64,000 nucleotides of DNA from Hydractinia symbiolongicarpus (GCF_029227915.1 NC_079881.1:4216001-4280000); one strand, 5' to 3'. Positions 13,621-26,300 are shown, numbered from the stretch's first letter. Notes: generated from the sequence alone by a model not told the origin. Numbers and translations are program-made.

Positions 13621-14112
13621 TACAACAGGATAAACAACTAATTAGACCACTCGTCATGTTAGACAAAGAGTGCTAGCTAAAACAGGTCACATGTGACTTA
13701 GCTAGGTGAACAAAAATTGTTACATTTAATCAACGTAAATCGTTATGTCTATTCATGGAAATGCCAGCCCAAATATTGTCATTTTAAACTGCGTGTTTAC
13801 CACAACTCACCGAAAAAGTCGCTGTACTATGTTACTTTCATATTATCAGAATAACTATGTCATTATATCGTCATCAAATGGAAACACGAATTGATGAACC
13901 ATAAATCAAAAGTAATAGAAAAAAGGGAGTCGACAAGAAAATGTTGGAAAAACAAGTAATTAGGATGTTTGCATAAAGTACTGTCGAAAAAAATGTAACA
14001 CTGCTTTACTGTCAGTGAAAACTTATGAAGTTCACTTTAAAACACAATATCTAGGCATCGAAAATAGCATTCTACCTAGTACCTTGCAATAAAAAGCAAT
14101 GAAAAGAAAGCT

Positions 14113-15202
14113 CCGGTGTAACCGTAAATAATTACTCCCCGAAAAAAATTACTCCCCCAGTAATAATTTCCTGGGAAATTATTACTCCTGGAGTGTTAAT
14201 TTCCCAGGAAATTATAACTCCCTTAAAATCACTCTTTTATGAATGGAGAAGTACTATTTTCCCAGTAAAAACTAACTCTCATGAAGACATTGCATTGCAA
14301 ATTTGAATGCGCGAGGTTCCTTTAATCATAATTTTATACTTTGTTTTATCGATTTCTAATATTAAGCAGTTCCTTTTGTATGTTTTTTTAAAGTGTCAAG
14401 CTCCAGTTATTTTTACTTTGTGTGATACTTTTTTTAAACTCAAACGTTTTTTTTTTATCTACAACAAAATACTATTATTTACTTTATCCGACAAGTTCTT
14501 AAGCCCAAGGTCAAAAGTTTGTTTTTCTATTATTTAAAGCTCTTATTATTTAATTCATTTTTAAATTTTGAAGCTCAAGCAGTTCATGTTTTCCAGATTT
14601 TTACAGTTTTTTGTTGTAAGGTTGTAGTTATCGTGGGAAAATAGATTATCAAATGATCTTGAAATGATTATTCTAATTACAGTTTTTCGTTGTAAGGTTG
14701 TAGTTATCGTGGGAAAATAGATTATCAAATGATCTTGAAATGATTATTCTAAAGTCAAGTTCAGCTGAATAAAAACATTGAGATATCTCTGACATATACC
14801 AATCATTTATAAGAAACAATTAAAATCATTTGATTCTGAAAGCTTTCTGTATTGACATTTCTTTAAACAACTCTTGCTTCTTATAAAAGATTTTACATAG
14901 ATTTTGATGGTCCCACTAAAAAAGAGAAGCCAGACCCACCCCACCGGATTTTTAACTCTTTCGGTAGCCCACTGTAAGTTCTCTTAATAAATTCTTTTTA
15001 TAAACACCATAATAATGGTCATCTTTTATTTATTAAGGTAGGGGAGTAAAAATTTCCTGCAGGGAGTAATAATTTTCTGGTAAATAGATACTCCCGGGGG
15101 TAACAATATCCCGGGAAATAAGTACTGGGGAGTACATATTTCCTAGTAAATTATTACTGGAGAGTAATTATTTCGGGGAGTATGTTTTTACGGTGACACC
15201 GG
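14113..15202. mobile_element. 1.09-kb non-autonomous DNA transposon (MITE-like)
   Basis: The ends at 14113-14144 and 15171-15202 form imperfect inverted repeats of about 32 bp. Each starts CCGGTGT(A/C)ACCGTAAA and ends ACTCCCCGAAA, with about four mismatches. Internal ACTCCC/GGGAGT and CCCAGGAAAT-like motifs recur in both orientations next to each end, as subterminal repeats. No transposase ORF is present. The interior holds an 86-bp direct duplication (14601-14772). No clear target duplication was seen. Confidence 0.65.
14601..14772. repeat. 86-bp tandem duplication
   Basis: Two nearly identical units start at 14601 and 14687, each containing GTTGTAAGGTTGTAGTTATC and ending ATGATTATTCTAA. 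The near-identity suggests a recent duplication inside the MITE, or an assembly artefact. Confidence 0.7.
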
Positions 15203-15489
15203 CAAGATTGGTATCTGAAAATAAATGAGCACCTAAGCGTAAACTTCCAACACAAGGCTCACGGAAACCTATTTTTAATCTCTCCCTTTATTTAATCTGT
15301 TCCAATAAACCTACTTAAAATCTCTCTTTAACTTTTCTTTTACAGTTTATTGATTTGAATTTCTTTCGTACTGATATAAAAGATCTTTTAAAAAAAAAAA
15401 ACGTTATCTGTCTATAGGCCAAAACCATGCTAAACTGCACACGATATATTTAAGCTAAAATTAACAAATGCTATATAATTCTGTCGACT

Positions 15490-15539
15490 TTGTTGTGACG
15501 GGCAAGTTCATGTGGATTTTACACGGGCTTTCGACTAGC
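15490..15539 (+). mobile_element. Helitron 3'-end fragment
   Basis: A GACGGGCAAG-like segment is followed by a degenerate hairpin (GTGGATTTTACACGGGC) and TTCGACTAG, matching the 3' terminus of the short Helitron family in this window. No matching 5' end was found, and it abuts the left end of the RAG1-like transposon block. Confidence 0.4.
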
Positions 15540-15579
15540 ATAGTGATACTGAAAGTAATATCATACCCAGCCGGCACAA

Positions 15580-16044
15580 AGATGTCTAAAAGACGTCTTT
15601 TAGACATCTTCCGCATTTCTAAAAGACGTCTTTTTTAGCGCTGATTTGTCCGTCTATAATGCATCTTTTTAAGCGTCTAAAAGAGGTCTTTTCAAAGATG
15701 CATTCCAAAAGATCTCTTTTAGACATCTTTTAAAAGACGTCTTTCCAAAGACGTCTTTTAGACGTTTTAAAGAAATTTTTTTACGACGCGTCTTTTTAAA
15801 GACGTCTTTTAGACCTTTTACAGATGTAGGAGCGACTAAAATGCATCTTAAATGCAACTTTTTAAATGCATCTTCCCAAAGACTTCTTTTAGACGTTTTT
15901 AAGAAAAACTATTACGACGCGTCTTTTTAAAGACGCCTTTTAGACCTTTTACAGATGTAGAAGCGACTAAAATGCATCTTAAATGCAACTTCTTAAATGC
16001 ATCTTGACAAAGACTTCTTTTATCTATCTATAAGACGTCTTCCT
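15580..16044. repeat. Subterminal palindromic GACGTC array, left block
   Basis: Dense repetition of AAAAGACGTCTTTTAGAC and degenerate forms, each self-complementary around GACGTC, starts right after the left terminus. It includes two copies of a 131-bp unit: ACGACGCGTC starts at 15783 and again at 15914. Such arrays are typical binding platforms at DNA-transposon ends. Chance ORFs across it, such as 15669-15857, are repeat translations and not genes. Confidence 0.75.
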
Positions 16045-16641
16045 TTGTTTTTGTTGTTTTTGTAGGCATTTGATAAAATAAATTTAAGACGTTTACGTTA
16101 ACGTTTTAAAACGTACATTTTTAATAAATTGCAGAAATAACGACATGAAAGACGACAAATATTTTGCGATAAAAATATTTTGAACTTTTTATATCAAACT
16201 CGTACAATAAATATATTTTATAATTACATAAATATAATTTAAATATAACCGGAAATAAATAAATAAAATATTATTAATAATCAACACTATACAATTCATT
16301 TATATATTCATATTTACAAATTGTGATCATTACAATAATCTGTAATACGAATTCTACTTGTGAACTTATCCATGCTATTTAAAGCATAAATTGGAACTCT
16401 AGTCGAAAAAATCTTAAGCATATTGAGCTTAGGCCATATGAAAGAGTCACCTTAAAAATTTTGTGAAAGTTGCTAGTAGTTGAAATTCGTCGTAACGCTT
16501 GCAAGGCCGAAATAAACAAAATAAATATTGGAAATAATAAGGAAGTCTGTTCAGAAGAAACAAAAAGAGATATATTAAATGTATAAATGACATTCATAAA
16601 TGAGGTAAGTCGAAAGGGCTTTTTATTTGTTTTTTGGAAAT

Positions 16642-18510
16642 TTATACATTTAAGGTACCCCTTATGTCCCTGATCCTTTGACTGGGAGCGTTTCGAAGTT
16701 TGGTTCCAATTATGCGTCTCATCTCTTGTTCGTTCGCATCTTTAAAACGCTCGTTGACAGATTCTAGAGAGAAAGAAATAGCTTATTTCCAGATAAATAA
16801 TAGATTTTTATAGAAACGTAGTCAGTAAATGTTTGAGAAATAGACCAATGAACCTAACGCGATCATTTGCATACTATGTAATAGCAAAACGATTTACTCA
16901 TTATTTTTGTAAATGACTGTAGCACAGTAGAACATTCTTAAAACATTATAACTTGAATCAACCTTGCCTTTCTCAATCAATCTCTCTATCCAAAAACTAA
17001 GAGAAAACACACCATACATAGAAGGGTAACAACGTAATACATCAGCTAATACACGTACCTACTATAATTCTATAAATTAATTTCCCTTCCAGCGGGACTT
17101 TGTCTTTCTTGCCTTTTAAATTGGCTTGCGCCATGAATGTAGTGGTGAAGATCCTGACGAAAATTAAAATTAAAATTAAAGGTAAGTAGAAATAAACTAC
17201 TAAGGAGAGTGTATTTCCTTAAGGAGAAAAAATTATACCTTTACCTATTCATTGCGAGACGTACAGCATCTCTGTAGTCCACCCCGCCAATTTGTGATAT
17301 TTGTTGTTTCTAAAAAGATAAACTAGATTGTGTAAATTAAAGGTATTACAATAATGCTAGTTTCAAAATTAAGAATATAAATAAAATCACTAAAGCCTGG
17401 TTCCCACCAATGCGTTTATCGATAAACAGATGTTTATTTTTAAAGTCATAAAGTTAAAACTGAACAATTTTACATTGCTTTCCGATTTGAGTCATGATGT
17501 CGACATTAAATGATAATGATCAAATAATAAAAATATCATTCAATGTTAAAATGGGATATCAGGCTAATAAAAACCTCACCATTGCCGTGAAGTCTTCAGG
17601 ATTTCCCAAACGTTCCTCACAAAGCTCAAGTTCTTCCCTGTTGTCAATTTGAACCAGAGGCCTTTTGTCAACTGGTACCTGGTTTTGCCCTTCCATACCA
17701 TCTATTCGCCTTTCCAGGCGAACAAGGTACCTGCACATTTTCTTTTGATTCTCCAGAATCTGATTGCATGTTTCTAAATTGTATATAAAATGTAACAAAC
17801 CCATTTAAACAAAGGAAAATTAAAAACATAGTATTGGACGTTTACAAAGATTACAAAGAAAAGTTATACCTTGTAACGAGTCTAATGATGGTTTTTTTGA
17901 TGAACTTTGAGAGCTATAAAAATTCGGTTTAGCGCTTGTTTTTTCATACATACTTTAATATTTATTTCTTGACAATACTTACTGCTGTTTTTTCTTTGGA
18001 GGAGAAAATGATGGAATAATTGGCAATGCTAACTCCGAGGTTTGGGGAAGCAAATCATTATAAACTACAAGTAAAATTTTAGAAGTAAACATTACACCAT
18101 GTTTAAAAAGCATGGATATAAAATTGGCTTTGGAAAAACAAGATTTACACACCTGGACTTTCTGATTCATCGTTATCAGATATACTGCTTGACACAGCAT
18201 TACATTCACTTTCATTACCTAAAAACGAAAACAATATATATATTTATAAACTTGAAAATTATTTGTCTTATTTTGTTAAGGATATCACAACATCTTGAAA
18301 ATTTAATTTATAAATACCGTTTTTTAAGATCCTGGTAATCTTATATCTTTGCCAATCATCTTTTGGGAGTGTTTTGGCTTTGAAGAGTTTGCCTGCTTCA
18401 TATACACTTTTATTGGGCCAAAAAAACTTGTCTCCACTGATCCACTCGTTTGGGATAGTCAACATCTGTGTCCTGCCTCGATCAATAAACTCAACACATT
18501 GATGACTCAT
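16642..18510 (-). CDS. DUF4806-like partner protein of CACTA-like transposon
   Basis: Eight exons: 18510-18318, 18218-18153, 18064-17983, 17913-17870, 17773-17580, 17309-17245, 17153-17059, 16763-16642. All splice sites are GT-AG and the phases join cleanly into 286 aa with no stop. The N-terminal part (about 1-64; HQCVEFIDRG, TIPNEWISGD, WQRYKI) matches the small domain usual in animal proteins ending in DUF4806. The middle (65-130) is acidic, then Ser/Pro/Lys-rich. The C-terminal part (about 165-275) looks like DUF4806 (EELELCEERLGN, QISQIGGVDYRDAVR). Such proteins often accompany CACTA/EnSpm-like transposases. Here the gene lies 0.7 kb downstream of one on the same strand. It may be a DNA-binding helper; that is inference. 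An upstream non-coding exon is likely, because an acceptor lies at 18522-18523. Confidence 0.75.
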
Positions 18511-19183
18511 TGCTACCAAATCTATGAAAAAATAATAAAGAATAAGCAAAAAAATTAAAAAAAGGTAATGCAAAAGTCTTTCTTTTTAAGAGTTTAATGC
18601 ATCATTAAACAAAATGATTGCTCCTTGAAAGAAATTGAGAAATCAATTCATTGATTAAATTTATACTAGCTGAGTCTTGATTGTTACTAACTCTATTATT
18701 ATTATCTCTATAATAATAGCCGTATTTTGTCTGTCCGCCAGAAAAGTGTTGTGCAACGGGCACACAAAATAGCGTGTAATTTAAAGAAAGAAGGACGACA
18801 CCGTTTATTTTTATTTGTAATTATAATATATTGTACACACAATATGTAACAAGATGTAACCTTTTCAACTATATCAACTGAAAAATTATGTAAAATGGAT
18901 CCCAAATAGTAGAGGTCAACTTGAGTTACAACAAAATACACTAATTTTTGTGTAAGTACCTAAAGTATATAATGGCTTTTCACTCAAACTAGAATTTCGT
19001 TCCTAAAAGTTGCTCAATCGGAAAGAAAACACAATTTGCTCAACAAATAATCACAAAAGAGAAACTTATTAATTTGTAAAAATGTAAAAACATATAAATA
19101 TAGTATATATATATACAGTTATATGCTTTATGCACTTTTTCATATTAAGCAATGTAAAGCCAAACATGAATAACAAGTAAGTT

Positions 19184-21064
19184 CTAATACTTTGTTTTTT
19201 CAAATTCGTGTAGAAAAGGAAAAAGAGCAAAACCATTTCGGTGTGGTAAACAAACAACTTTTCTTTTCAACATGTTTTTTGGAAATTCTTTTCGTTTACC
19301 AGTAATCTTTTCAACAAAAAAGTTATTTAACAAAGATGATTCTGCTGGTGATTTGTAAATACTTCCAAGGCTGCAAGGTTTTAAAACTGTCCCAATTATT
19401 TGGTTAGAATGTTTTTGAGCTTCATTAACAACACAAAACTTTCCTGATTCAAGTAAAAAACAAGAATCTTTCAGGTGATCAGCAGAGATGAATGGGGTGG
19501 GTTTAGACTTTTCAACCAAAGAAGACAATTCACTTTCTCGTTTGATAACTTGGGCAACCGGGTTATTATTACTTCTAACATTTTTTTTCAACACCTGCAT
19601 ATAATTTTCAAATTTGAAAGCTGATAGGTGGTTTAAGGAACTTTGAAAATTTTCAGCATCGTCACATAAGTGGATCAATGAGTGGACATTGTAAGAGATA
19701 AATTTTCTTCCATAAACATCTTTTGATTTACTGACAAACCAGAGTAATAATTCTCGACAATAACCCAAAAGTCGATAACGAGATTGACTAGAATCATTTA
19801 GAAGGATGCTCATTGAAATATGAAGACCAAGGAAGTGTTCATACACATTATGAGAAACAATCCCTTTCAAAACAACTGGACCAAGATATAGCAAAAACTG
19901 CCTGAATTCAGTTGCTTTCCAGTATGGAAGATCACGTAAGGGCCTTGGTTGACGATTAAATTCTGTTGGCATAGAACCAGAAATATTATTCAAGCGAGAA
20001 GAAATTTGTGAGATGTGATTAGATGATAACCTGATTTGAAGTGGCCCTTTAGTTAAGAACTGCAACATACGCTTCATCACTCCTAACAACACAAGGTGCA
20101 TATAGTCCAATGTAAACTTTGACACACAATCAAAATTAAGCTGAGAGACTAATGGACTGATACATTTCTGGTGTGGATGGTATAAAAATTGTTTAAAATG
20201 TTGATCGTTCCTTGCTATTTCTGAACCATCATGAAGAAATACTACTCGGTTGTCAATATACTGGCCTTTTATATTACACCTCTCACATGAATAATACCCA
20301 GTATGACCGACTACACACTTCAAGAAAGCTCTTGCCGGTGCATCACATACAAATGCTTTTAAAAAAAATTGAAATGTTTTTTCCTCAACTTCCAGGCCAT
20401 TTATCTGAAGAAAATTTACTTCGTTTAAAAAATCTTCCAAAAATTCATTTGTAGAATTGGGCTTTGAGGTGCCATGATAGAGAGCAATAACAAAAACACT
20501 GTCAGAGTTGTTCAACGAACCAAGGATCGGCCATAACTGTGATTGAGATGACTTTGACAAAGGAAGGCCATCTATGTTTACTGTCAAAAAAAGATTGTTT
20601 TCATTCATAAGACAGTGGTGAAGTTTTAACATCTTTTTCACTTGTTTAACAATACCAACATAAGAATAAATTCCACCACATTTATGAGCAGTTTCGACAT
20701 GACGTGGTGTTTCAAGTAGAGTTCTACTATCTGCAGGAAGTTCAGTCATGCCATGTTTACGTAATATCAACAAAAGTTGATTTAAACACTCTCTGGAACA
20801 TCCACTTTTAGCTGCCCATCGTGAAATGTCAGATAAAATTAATGATTCTGGATTGGTCACTGTATCCAGACTGTTATACAGAATTTCATTTTCATTTGAT
20901 GAGAATGAGGAATCTAAAGGCTCGTCATCACAACTGATACATCTATCATTTTCATTGTCAGAAGGATTGCTTAACAGGTCATGTTGATCACTATCTTCAC
21001 CGTTTAAAATCTCAACTTTTTGATTAACCAATCTCCTTTCTTTGCGGAGACGGGAATCATTCAT
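19184..21064 (-). CDS. CACTA/EnSpm-like transposase
   Basis: An uninterrupted 626-aa ORF. I chose the ATG at 21064 (MNDSRLRKERR) because it lies just inside an acceptor (ATTTTCAG before ATACTGTC), although the frame stays open to 21181. Visible landmarks are NIDGLPLSKSS (Asp near 165), FVCDAPARAF (Asp near 241), a CERC zinc pair (260/263) and LDYMHLVLLGVMKRM (near 319-333). The last is the D-x-H-x3-LG-x2-KR block typical of the Tnp2/CACTA-like transposase family of animals. The product should bind transposon ends and catalyse DNA cut-and-paste in the nucleus. The reading frame is intact, so the copy may be young. Family assignment rests on motif memory; other DDE superfamilies are less likely. 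Confidence 0.75.
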   Translation of the reverse strand: MNDSRLRKERRLVNQKVEILNGEDSDQHDLLSNPSDNENDRCISCDDEPLDSSFSSNENEILYNSLDTVTNPESLILSDISRWAAKSGCSRECLNQLLLILRKHGMTELPADSRTLLETPRHVETAHKCGGIYSYVGIVKQVKKMLKLHHCLMNENNLFLTVNIDGLPLSKSSQSQLWPILGSLNNSDSVFVIALYHGTSKPNSTNEFLEDFLNEVNFLQINGLEVEEKTFQFFLKAFVCDAPARAFLKCVVGHTGYYSCERCNIKGQYIDNRVVFLHDGSEIARNDQHFKQFLYHPHQKCISPLVSQLNFDCVSKFTLDYMHLVLLGVMKRMLQFLTKGPLQIRLSSNHISQISSRLNNISGSMPTEFNRQPRPLRDLPYWKATEFRQFLLYLGPVVLKGIVSHNVYEHFLGLHISMSILLNDSSQSRYRLLGYCRELLLWFVSKSKDVYGRKFISYNVHSLIHLCDDAENFQSSLNHLSAFKFENYMQVLKKNVRSNNNPVAQVIKRESELSSLVEKSKPTPFISADHLKDSCFLLESGKFCVVNEAQKHSNQIIGTVLKPCSLGSIYKSPAESSLLNNFFVEKITGKRKEFPKNMLKRKVVCLPHRNGFALFPFLHEFEKTKY

Positions 21065-22165
21065 TGCCCAAAGTGACAGTATCTGAAAATTTAGTTGAAG
21101 GTTTGTTTCAAATTTAAAAAACAAAATGTATATATATATAAATTTTATTTTACCAAAACATGTTTTCATTAATGACACCAAAATATAATTAGTTTTTAGT
21201 TATGTGGTCTCTTTATGTATGTTGATATTATGTAAACATGGCATAACTGAACTTTCTGCAGATTAAAATCACTCTGAAACACCTGGACAGTGTCATGAAT
21301 GGTAAATATGAAAAATTGACTTTGTTGATTGACTGGTAAAGGAAGAAAGGCGGAGGGCAGAGCTTCCATTGACAGTTTGTACCGAAGAGCAATAAGACAG
21401 GGTTAGGATTAGAGTTAGATAAAGATAAAATTAGACAGTATTTTCCATTTAGCTTGAAGTTAGCTAGCGTCCTATATAGCTAGGTGCTACCTAATAACTA
21501 ATTAGCTAGCTTCAGCAGTGTATAACAAAAACAAAATATATACATTTTCTCAATTTCTTTCAAGGTTAAAAGAAATAGTTTTTGTCTAAAAATAAAAGCA
21601 TATAGAATAAAAATAACGGTTCCTTCATTAAACACCAAAACCAGAAAACAAATTTGATTTCTTTAATATTTTCTTTCCAGTCTTTGTCCTTTTTTTTGAC
21701 TACTGGCTGGCTAGCTGGGTTTGCTTGTTTACATATCGCCATCTTTCTGTAAAAGATGGCCGGGACCGACTTTTTGTGTCCAGGGAAACCGAACACGAAT
21801 TTGACCTTTAGACTTAGTACTAAAAACCGCTGTACTCTATTCCGAGAATCACAAAACAAAAATACTTACTTTTTAAACGACCGGTATCCCGCAGATGCTT
21901 TCATGAAACTACCGCCAATTTTTATTGAGTGTTCCAATGGTCAAGTGTCAAAGAATATCCGTCAGGGGGTGCAGGAAAACAAAATTACGACGTAATGAAA
22001 TAAAAACGTATTATAAAGGGTCGCCAAAATACATTAGTATTTAAAAATAATTAAAAGTGACAATTACCACTTTCAATTTCGTGAAAAATTGATTTCCTAC
22101 AAAATAAACATGCTAACTAAGTTTGCGAACACCCCCGTTATTTTAAATCGAATTTTCCATATAAA
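21065..22165. other. Upstream region of the CACTA-like gene; inner element boundary
   Basis: This should contain the transposase promoter and the right end of the inner element. ORFs at 21566-21859 and 21756-21995 overlap on opposite strands and resemble nothing I know. I looked for terminal repeats matching 16045-16640 and found none, so the exact end of the CACTA-like insertion is open. Confidence 0.35.
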
Positions 22166-22505
22166 AAATCGAACGTCTTTTAAAAGACGCATTTTAGACC
22201 ACTTTTAGAAGTAGGAAAAGACGTCTTTTAAAAGACGCGTTTTAGATGCATTATAGCAAAAAGAGAAAGACGTCTTTTAAAAGATATATTTTAGATAACT
22301 TTTAGATGTCTTTTAAAAGACGTCTTTTAAAGATCTTCTAAAAGACATCTAAAATGCGTATACTACAGGATTCGCATTTATTTACTTTCAAAAGACGTAT
22401 AAAAGATGTCTTTTGAAAGACGTTCTTAAGAAGATGCATTAAAGACATCTTAATAGCGTTTTCTAACAGAAGATTAAAAAAAGACATCTTAAGACGTCTA
22501 AAAGA
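22166..22505. repeat. Subterminal palindromic GACGTC array, inner block
   Basis: Repeated CGTCTTTTAAAAGACG and AAGACGTCTTTTAGA motifs of the same type and orientation as the block at 15580-16044. It is followed directly by CACGGCTGTTTCAG...GACTGCGCATG (22506-22542), the counterpart of the right inner end at 28412-28459. This continuity is the main evidence that the two array blocks were once one array. Confidence 0.7.
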
Positions 22506-23333
22506 CACGGCTGTTTCAGAGCGGAAACTAAGACTGCGCATGCGTCAATAATTACGGCCACGTTGAGGCGCAAGATGGCGGGCGCAAATAAAAACAATCA
22601 TGATAAATAAGTAACTAACTTTTTGAAATCGCTTTTGCATGATAGAATCTATTTCAGTGGATTTAATTTAGTTTTTTAAAGCATTTCAACACGCTGGAAG
22701 CTAAATCTTTCTTTTACCTTTGCGACAAGCATGCTGTTGGAGTAATACTGTGGCAGTTTTGAAGGCATACTTTTTTTTGTTAAAATTAACATGGCAACTT
22801 GTTCCAACTAATTTTTGGTTTTGTGGACGTTGCGAAGTTATGTGGCTGGTGTATTATATATTTTTGGAAAGCTGAAAGGCTCATCTACAAGGTAAGAAAA
22901 ACGAAAAAACTGTATCAGTACTTCTGAAAGAATGCTAGAGCGCTGAATTCTGGCAATAAAAGTTAGTGTAAAACCTGAAAATTTTAACTCCCTCTTTGAC
23001 ATAATCTACTGTATGATTTATTGTAGGCATTAAAACTGTTGTAGTTTACTAAGCTAATATTTCACAGAATAACAACACTAAACAACATTCTATATAAACA
23101 ATTCTGTAACTCTAAATAAGGTTTCTGCGTCTCATACACTACTAACGTAAGCTCGACAAAAAGTCAAATAAAAATGAACTATGCATGTAGTAAGCTAATT
23201 AACTGTTCAATTCTTTTTCTTTCTAGACCAGCTGATCCACCTTTGAAATAATGCAAAGACTAAAGGAGCTTGCAAAGTAATGCTAATATGCAGTTAAAGA
23301 TATAACTAGCTATCTAAGCTGTAAGTCTAAAAG

Positions 23334-26300
23334 TTATTCTTCACGTGCAATTTTTCTTTTTTTAATTTTTGGTTTTAATTGGCTCGATTCAGGATTTACA
23401 TTAACAAAATGTTGCTTTAATGTATTTCGTAACCGCTCGACTGGGTTTTTGATGCAGCTGTACCTGCTCGACATCCTGTTGATTTCATGATGCAAGCTTT
23501 CTCCACCTTAAAAATGTTATAATTTGACATTTAAGCTAGCTAGCTACACATTTTCTGAAAAATAACACATTTTGGTAAAAAACACAAATTTTGGTGTTAC
23601 CAGGTTACAAATTTAAGTGGCTGTTTACCTTGTTCGCCATAAAACCCAAATCCAACATTCCATTTTGCTATGAACTCAGTGACATGATCTTCAAGCATAT
23701 GCAGTTTTGGTGAAATATTAACTTTTGGCCAGTTAGTTCGCAGATGCATCATGAATTTATTAATTGAAATTTCTAGAATTATGTACTATATGTATATTAT
23801 TCTTTCTTTTTGTTTTGTTTTTGGCACATGAAATTTTAAAAAAAACTTATTTATTATTAAAAAAAGGAACAAGTTTCTCACCTAAAGCCAGTATTTCCTC
23901 ACATGACAGATATTTTGCCGAATTGTAAATGTTATGAACTTCTGCAAAGTAAGTAAATAACATGTCGTACTTATCCATTTCTAAATTCACACTGTGAATA
24001 AGCTGGTCATCATGCTTTTGTGCTGCAACAATCTCTTTAATGCTGGATGTTAAATTTTGGATGTTTTCTTTCTATAAGAGCAAGATTGTTTTTTTAATTT
24101 TCTTTAAATATGTTATTTTTAAATTGCTACATTATTGTTAGTATTAACAAACCTTTAGCAATTTATGTACATGGTTGCCGATAAAACTTTGGCCATGGTA
24201 GGCCTGACGTTCAACACCCATTTTTTGCAGCGTTTTATCTATTGAAGAAGCACAAGGACCAACACCTAAAATAAGATGAACAAACTATTAAACATAGCTT
24301 TAGATTGGAGAGAATATAAGGCTTGCATCATAAGATCAGAATGAAAATTATAATTTTGGAAAGTTTTTTTTCGGGAATTAAATTTCTTGGAATTTCCAGA
24401 CAAAAAAACATTTGCGAATATCACAAAAAATTACTTAGGTAATAAAAATGATCATACCCACTAAAATTCTTTTGTTGTTTCCCAAGGTTGAGATTTCTAA
24501 TTCTAATTCTGTGATTTTCTTCTCAGTTTTTATTATACTTTTCTCGTACGTCAGTATATTTCGTTGTAAGCCACCAGATATTACAAGCCAGTTTAACTGA
24601 TCTTGCTGGTTTGCTAATTTGGCTTTTTCATCTTCCAGCTTTTGCTGCAAGTCATTTGTTTCTTTAAGGACTTCGATGTAGTCACCATAATCTGAATCCA
24701 GTTCATTGTCTTCTGTTGCCAACAGCAGAGCTATTTTTACATCATAGTCTTGGCAAGAAGACTCAAACATTTTAAACATCTTTTGATATACACCCAAGGA
24801 AATATGAAGACCAGGAATACAGACCTAAAATTAGGTGTTTATATAGATTTTATTTTGGGATTATTAAATCAACTTGCAGTGGAAAAGCATAAAAATATGA
24901 TGTATACTTGATCAATAGGTATGTCAAAAAATATGTTGTCAATGACATTATAAAATTCTTTCGCATTTTTAGGGCTCCCACCACTTTCACGGAAATCTGC
25001 TAAATTTTCTTCAAGTGTCGCCAGTGACCTTTTCTTAAATTTCTTGCGAGTAAACACTGGGATGTTCATTAGTTTTGAGGTAATGTTGCAAAACAAACAG
25101 CTGTGACGCCCTAAACACAAATGTTAAAGTATACATATTTTATTAGAAACTTTTAAAAATAAACCATTTTTAACTATGCATTTCCCATATCCGCGTAGTA
25201 AAAACCCATTGTTAAACTACAGGAACTTTATGAAGTTGCAAAAAAAGTTCTGTAAAAATTAATTAATTTTGATTATCAACTAGCAACTTGCCCCAGATCT
25301 TAAGTAATTAATATTTACCATTTGCACCAGTTATACCATACATTGCACACAGAAATTCGTAGTCGCCATACATAAATACACGGAATATCGACTCTTTATA
25401 TTTGACTTGTTGCAGCATTTTTATTTGTGGTCAAAAATTAATTAATTTTGATTATCAACTAGCAACTTGCCCCAGATCTTAAGTAATTAATATTTACCAT
25501 TTGCACCAGTTATACCATACATTGCACACAGAAATTCGTAGTCGCCATACATAAATACACGGAATATCGACTCTTTATATTTGACTTGTTGCAGCATTTT
25601 TATTTGTGGTCGAAACCGTTCAAGGCAGACTCTTAAGTTTGTTCTTGTGTCTTTCCCTAATTTAAAAAAAAAATATAAAAAATGTTTTGATTTCTACTTT
25701 AGATCACTTAGATCATTTCTACTTTAGATCACAATTAGACATCACATGCATAGAATTTTGGAAATTCCAGTTTTAATTTTTTTTTTTTCATATTTGTAAT
25801 ATATTGCATTAATGTTTGTTACCTTCAAAAATGCTAAACATTATTGTGTTTTCCTTCTTGTTTGGGTTTAGAACATTGCCTATTTGATATGCCATTTTAA
25901 AACTATTTCCTCCATGGTCTCCACCAATTTTAACATGGATCTCATTGTCAGGAATGAAACTATGTTTTACAAGTAAATTGTGACATTCTAGCTTTTTGAG
26001 TTGATACAGAATGTGGCCAACTACATTATACAGATACCCCCAGGGCCTAGGTATAACGGATACCCTGTTTCCAACTGATAATTTGGTGAGAGGAGCCAGC
26101 TCAACTCTCAGTCCTTGGCCTACCCATTCAGCAGCGACACTTCTTGCTTTTTTTTCTGATTCAATTTTTATGTTGAATGTTTTCAACCAACGTGATATTT
26201 CACGTAGTTGATTCCATGGCATGTTTAAATTTGATTTCATTGCTGTGATGTGATTGGCTGGAATAATGACTTCTGTACCCAAATTTTTAATGATAGTATT

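Noticed and set aside
15566-15600. RAG recombination-signal-like heptamer at the RAG1-like element's ends
   Set aside because: The termini read CCCAGCCGGCACAA with no CACAGTG heptamer or spacer-nonamer layout, so they are not RSS-like.
15580-16044. CRISPR-like array appearance
   Set aside because: The repeats are palindromic, variable in spacing and inside a eukaryotic transposon end, with no unique spacers or cas genes.
16379-16597. 72-aa ORF on the minus strand
   Set aside because: It lies beyond the stop of the DUF4806-like gene and has no supporting splice site or motif.
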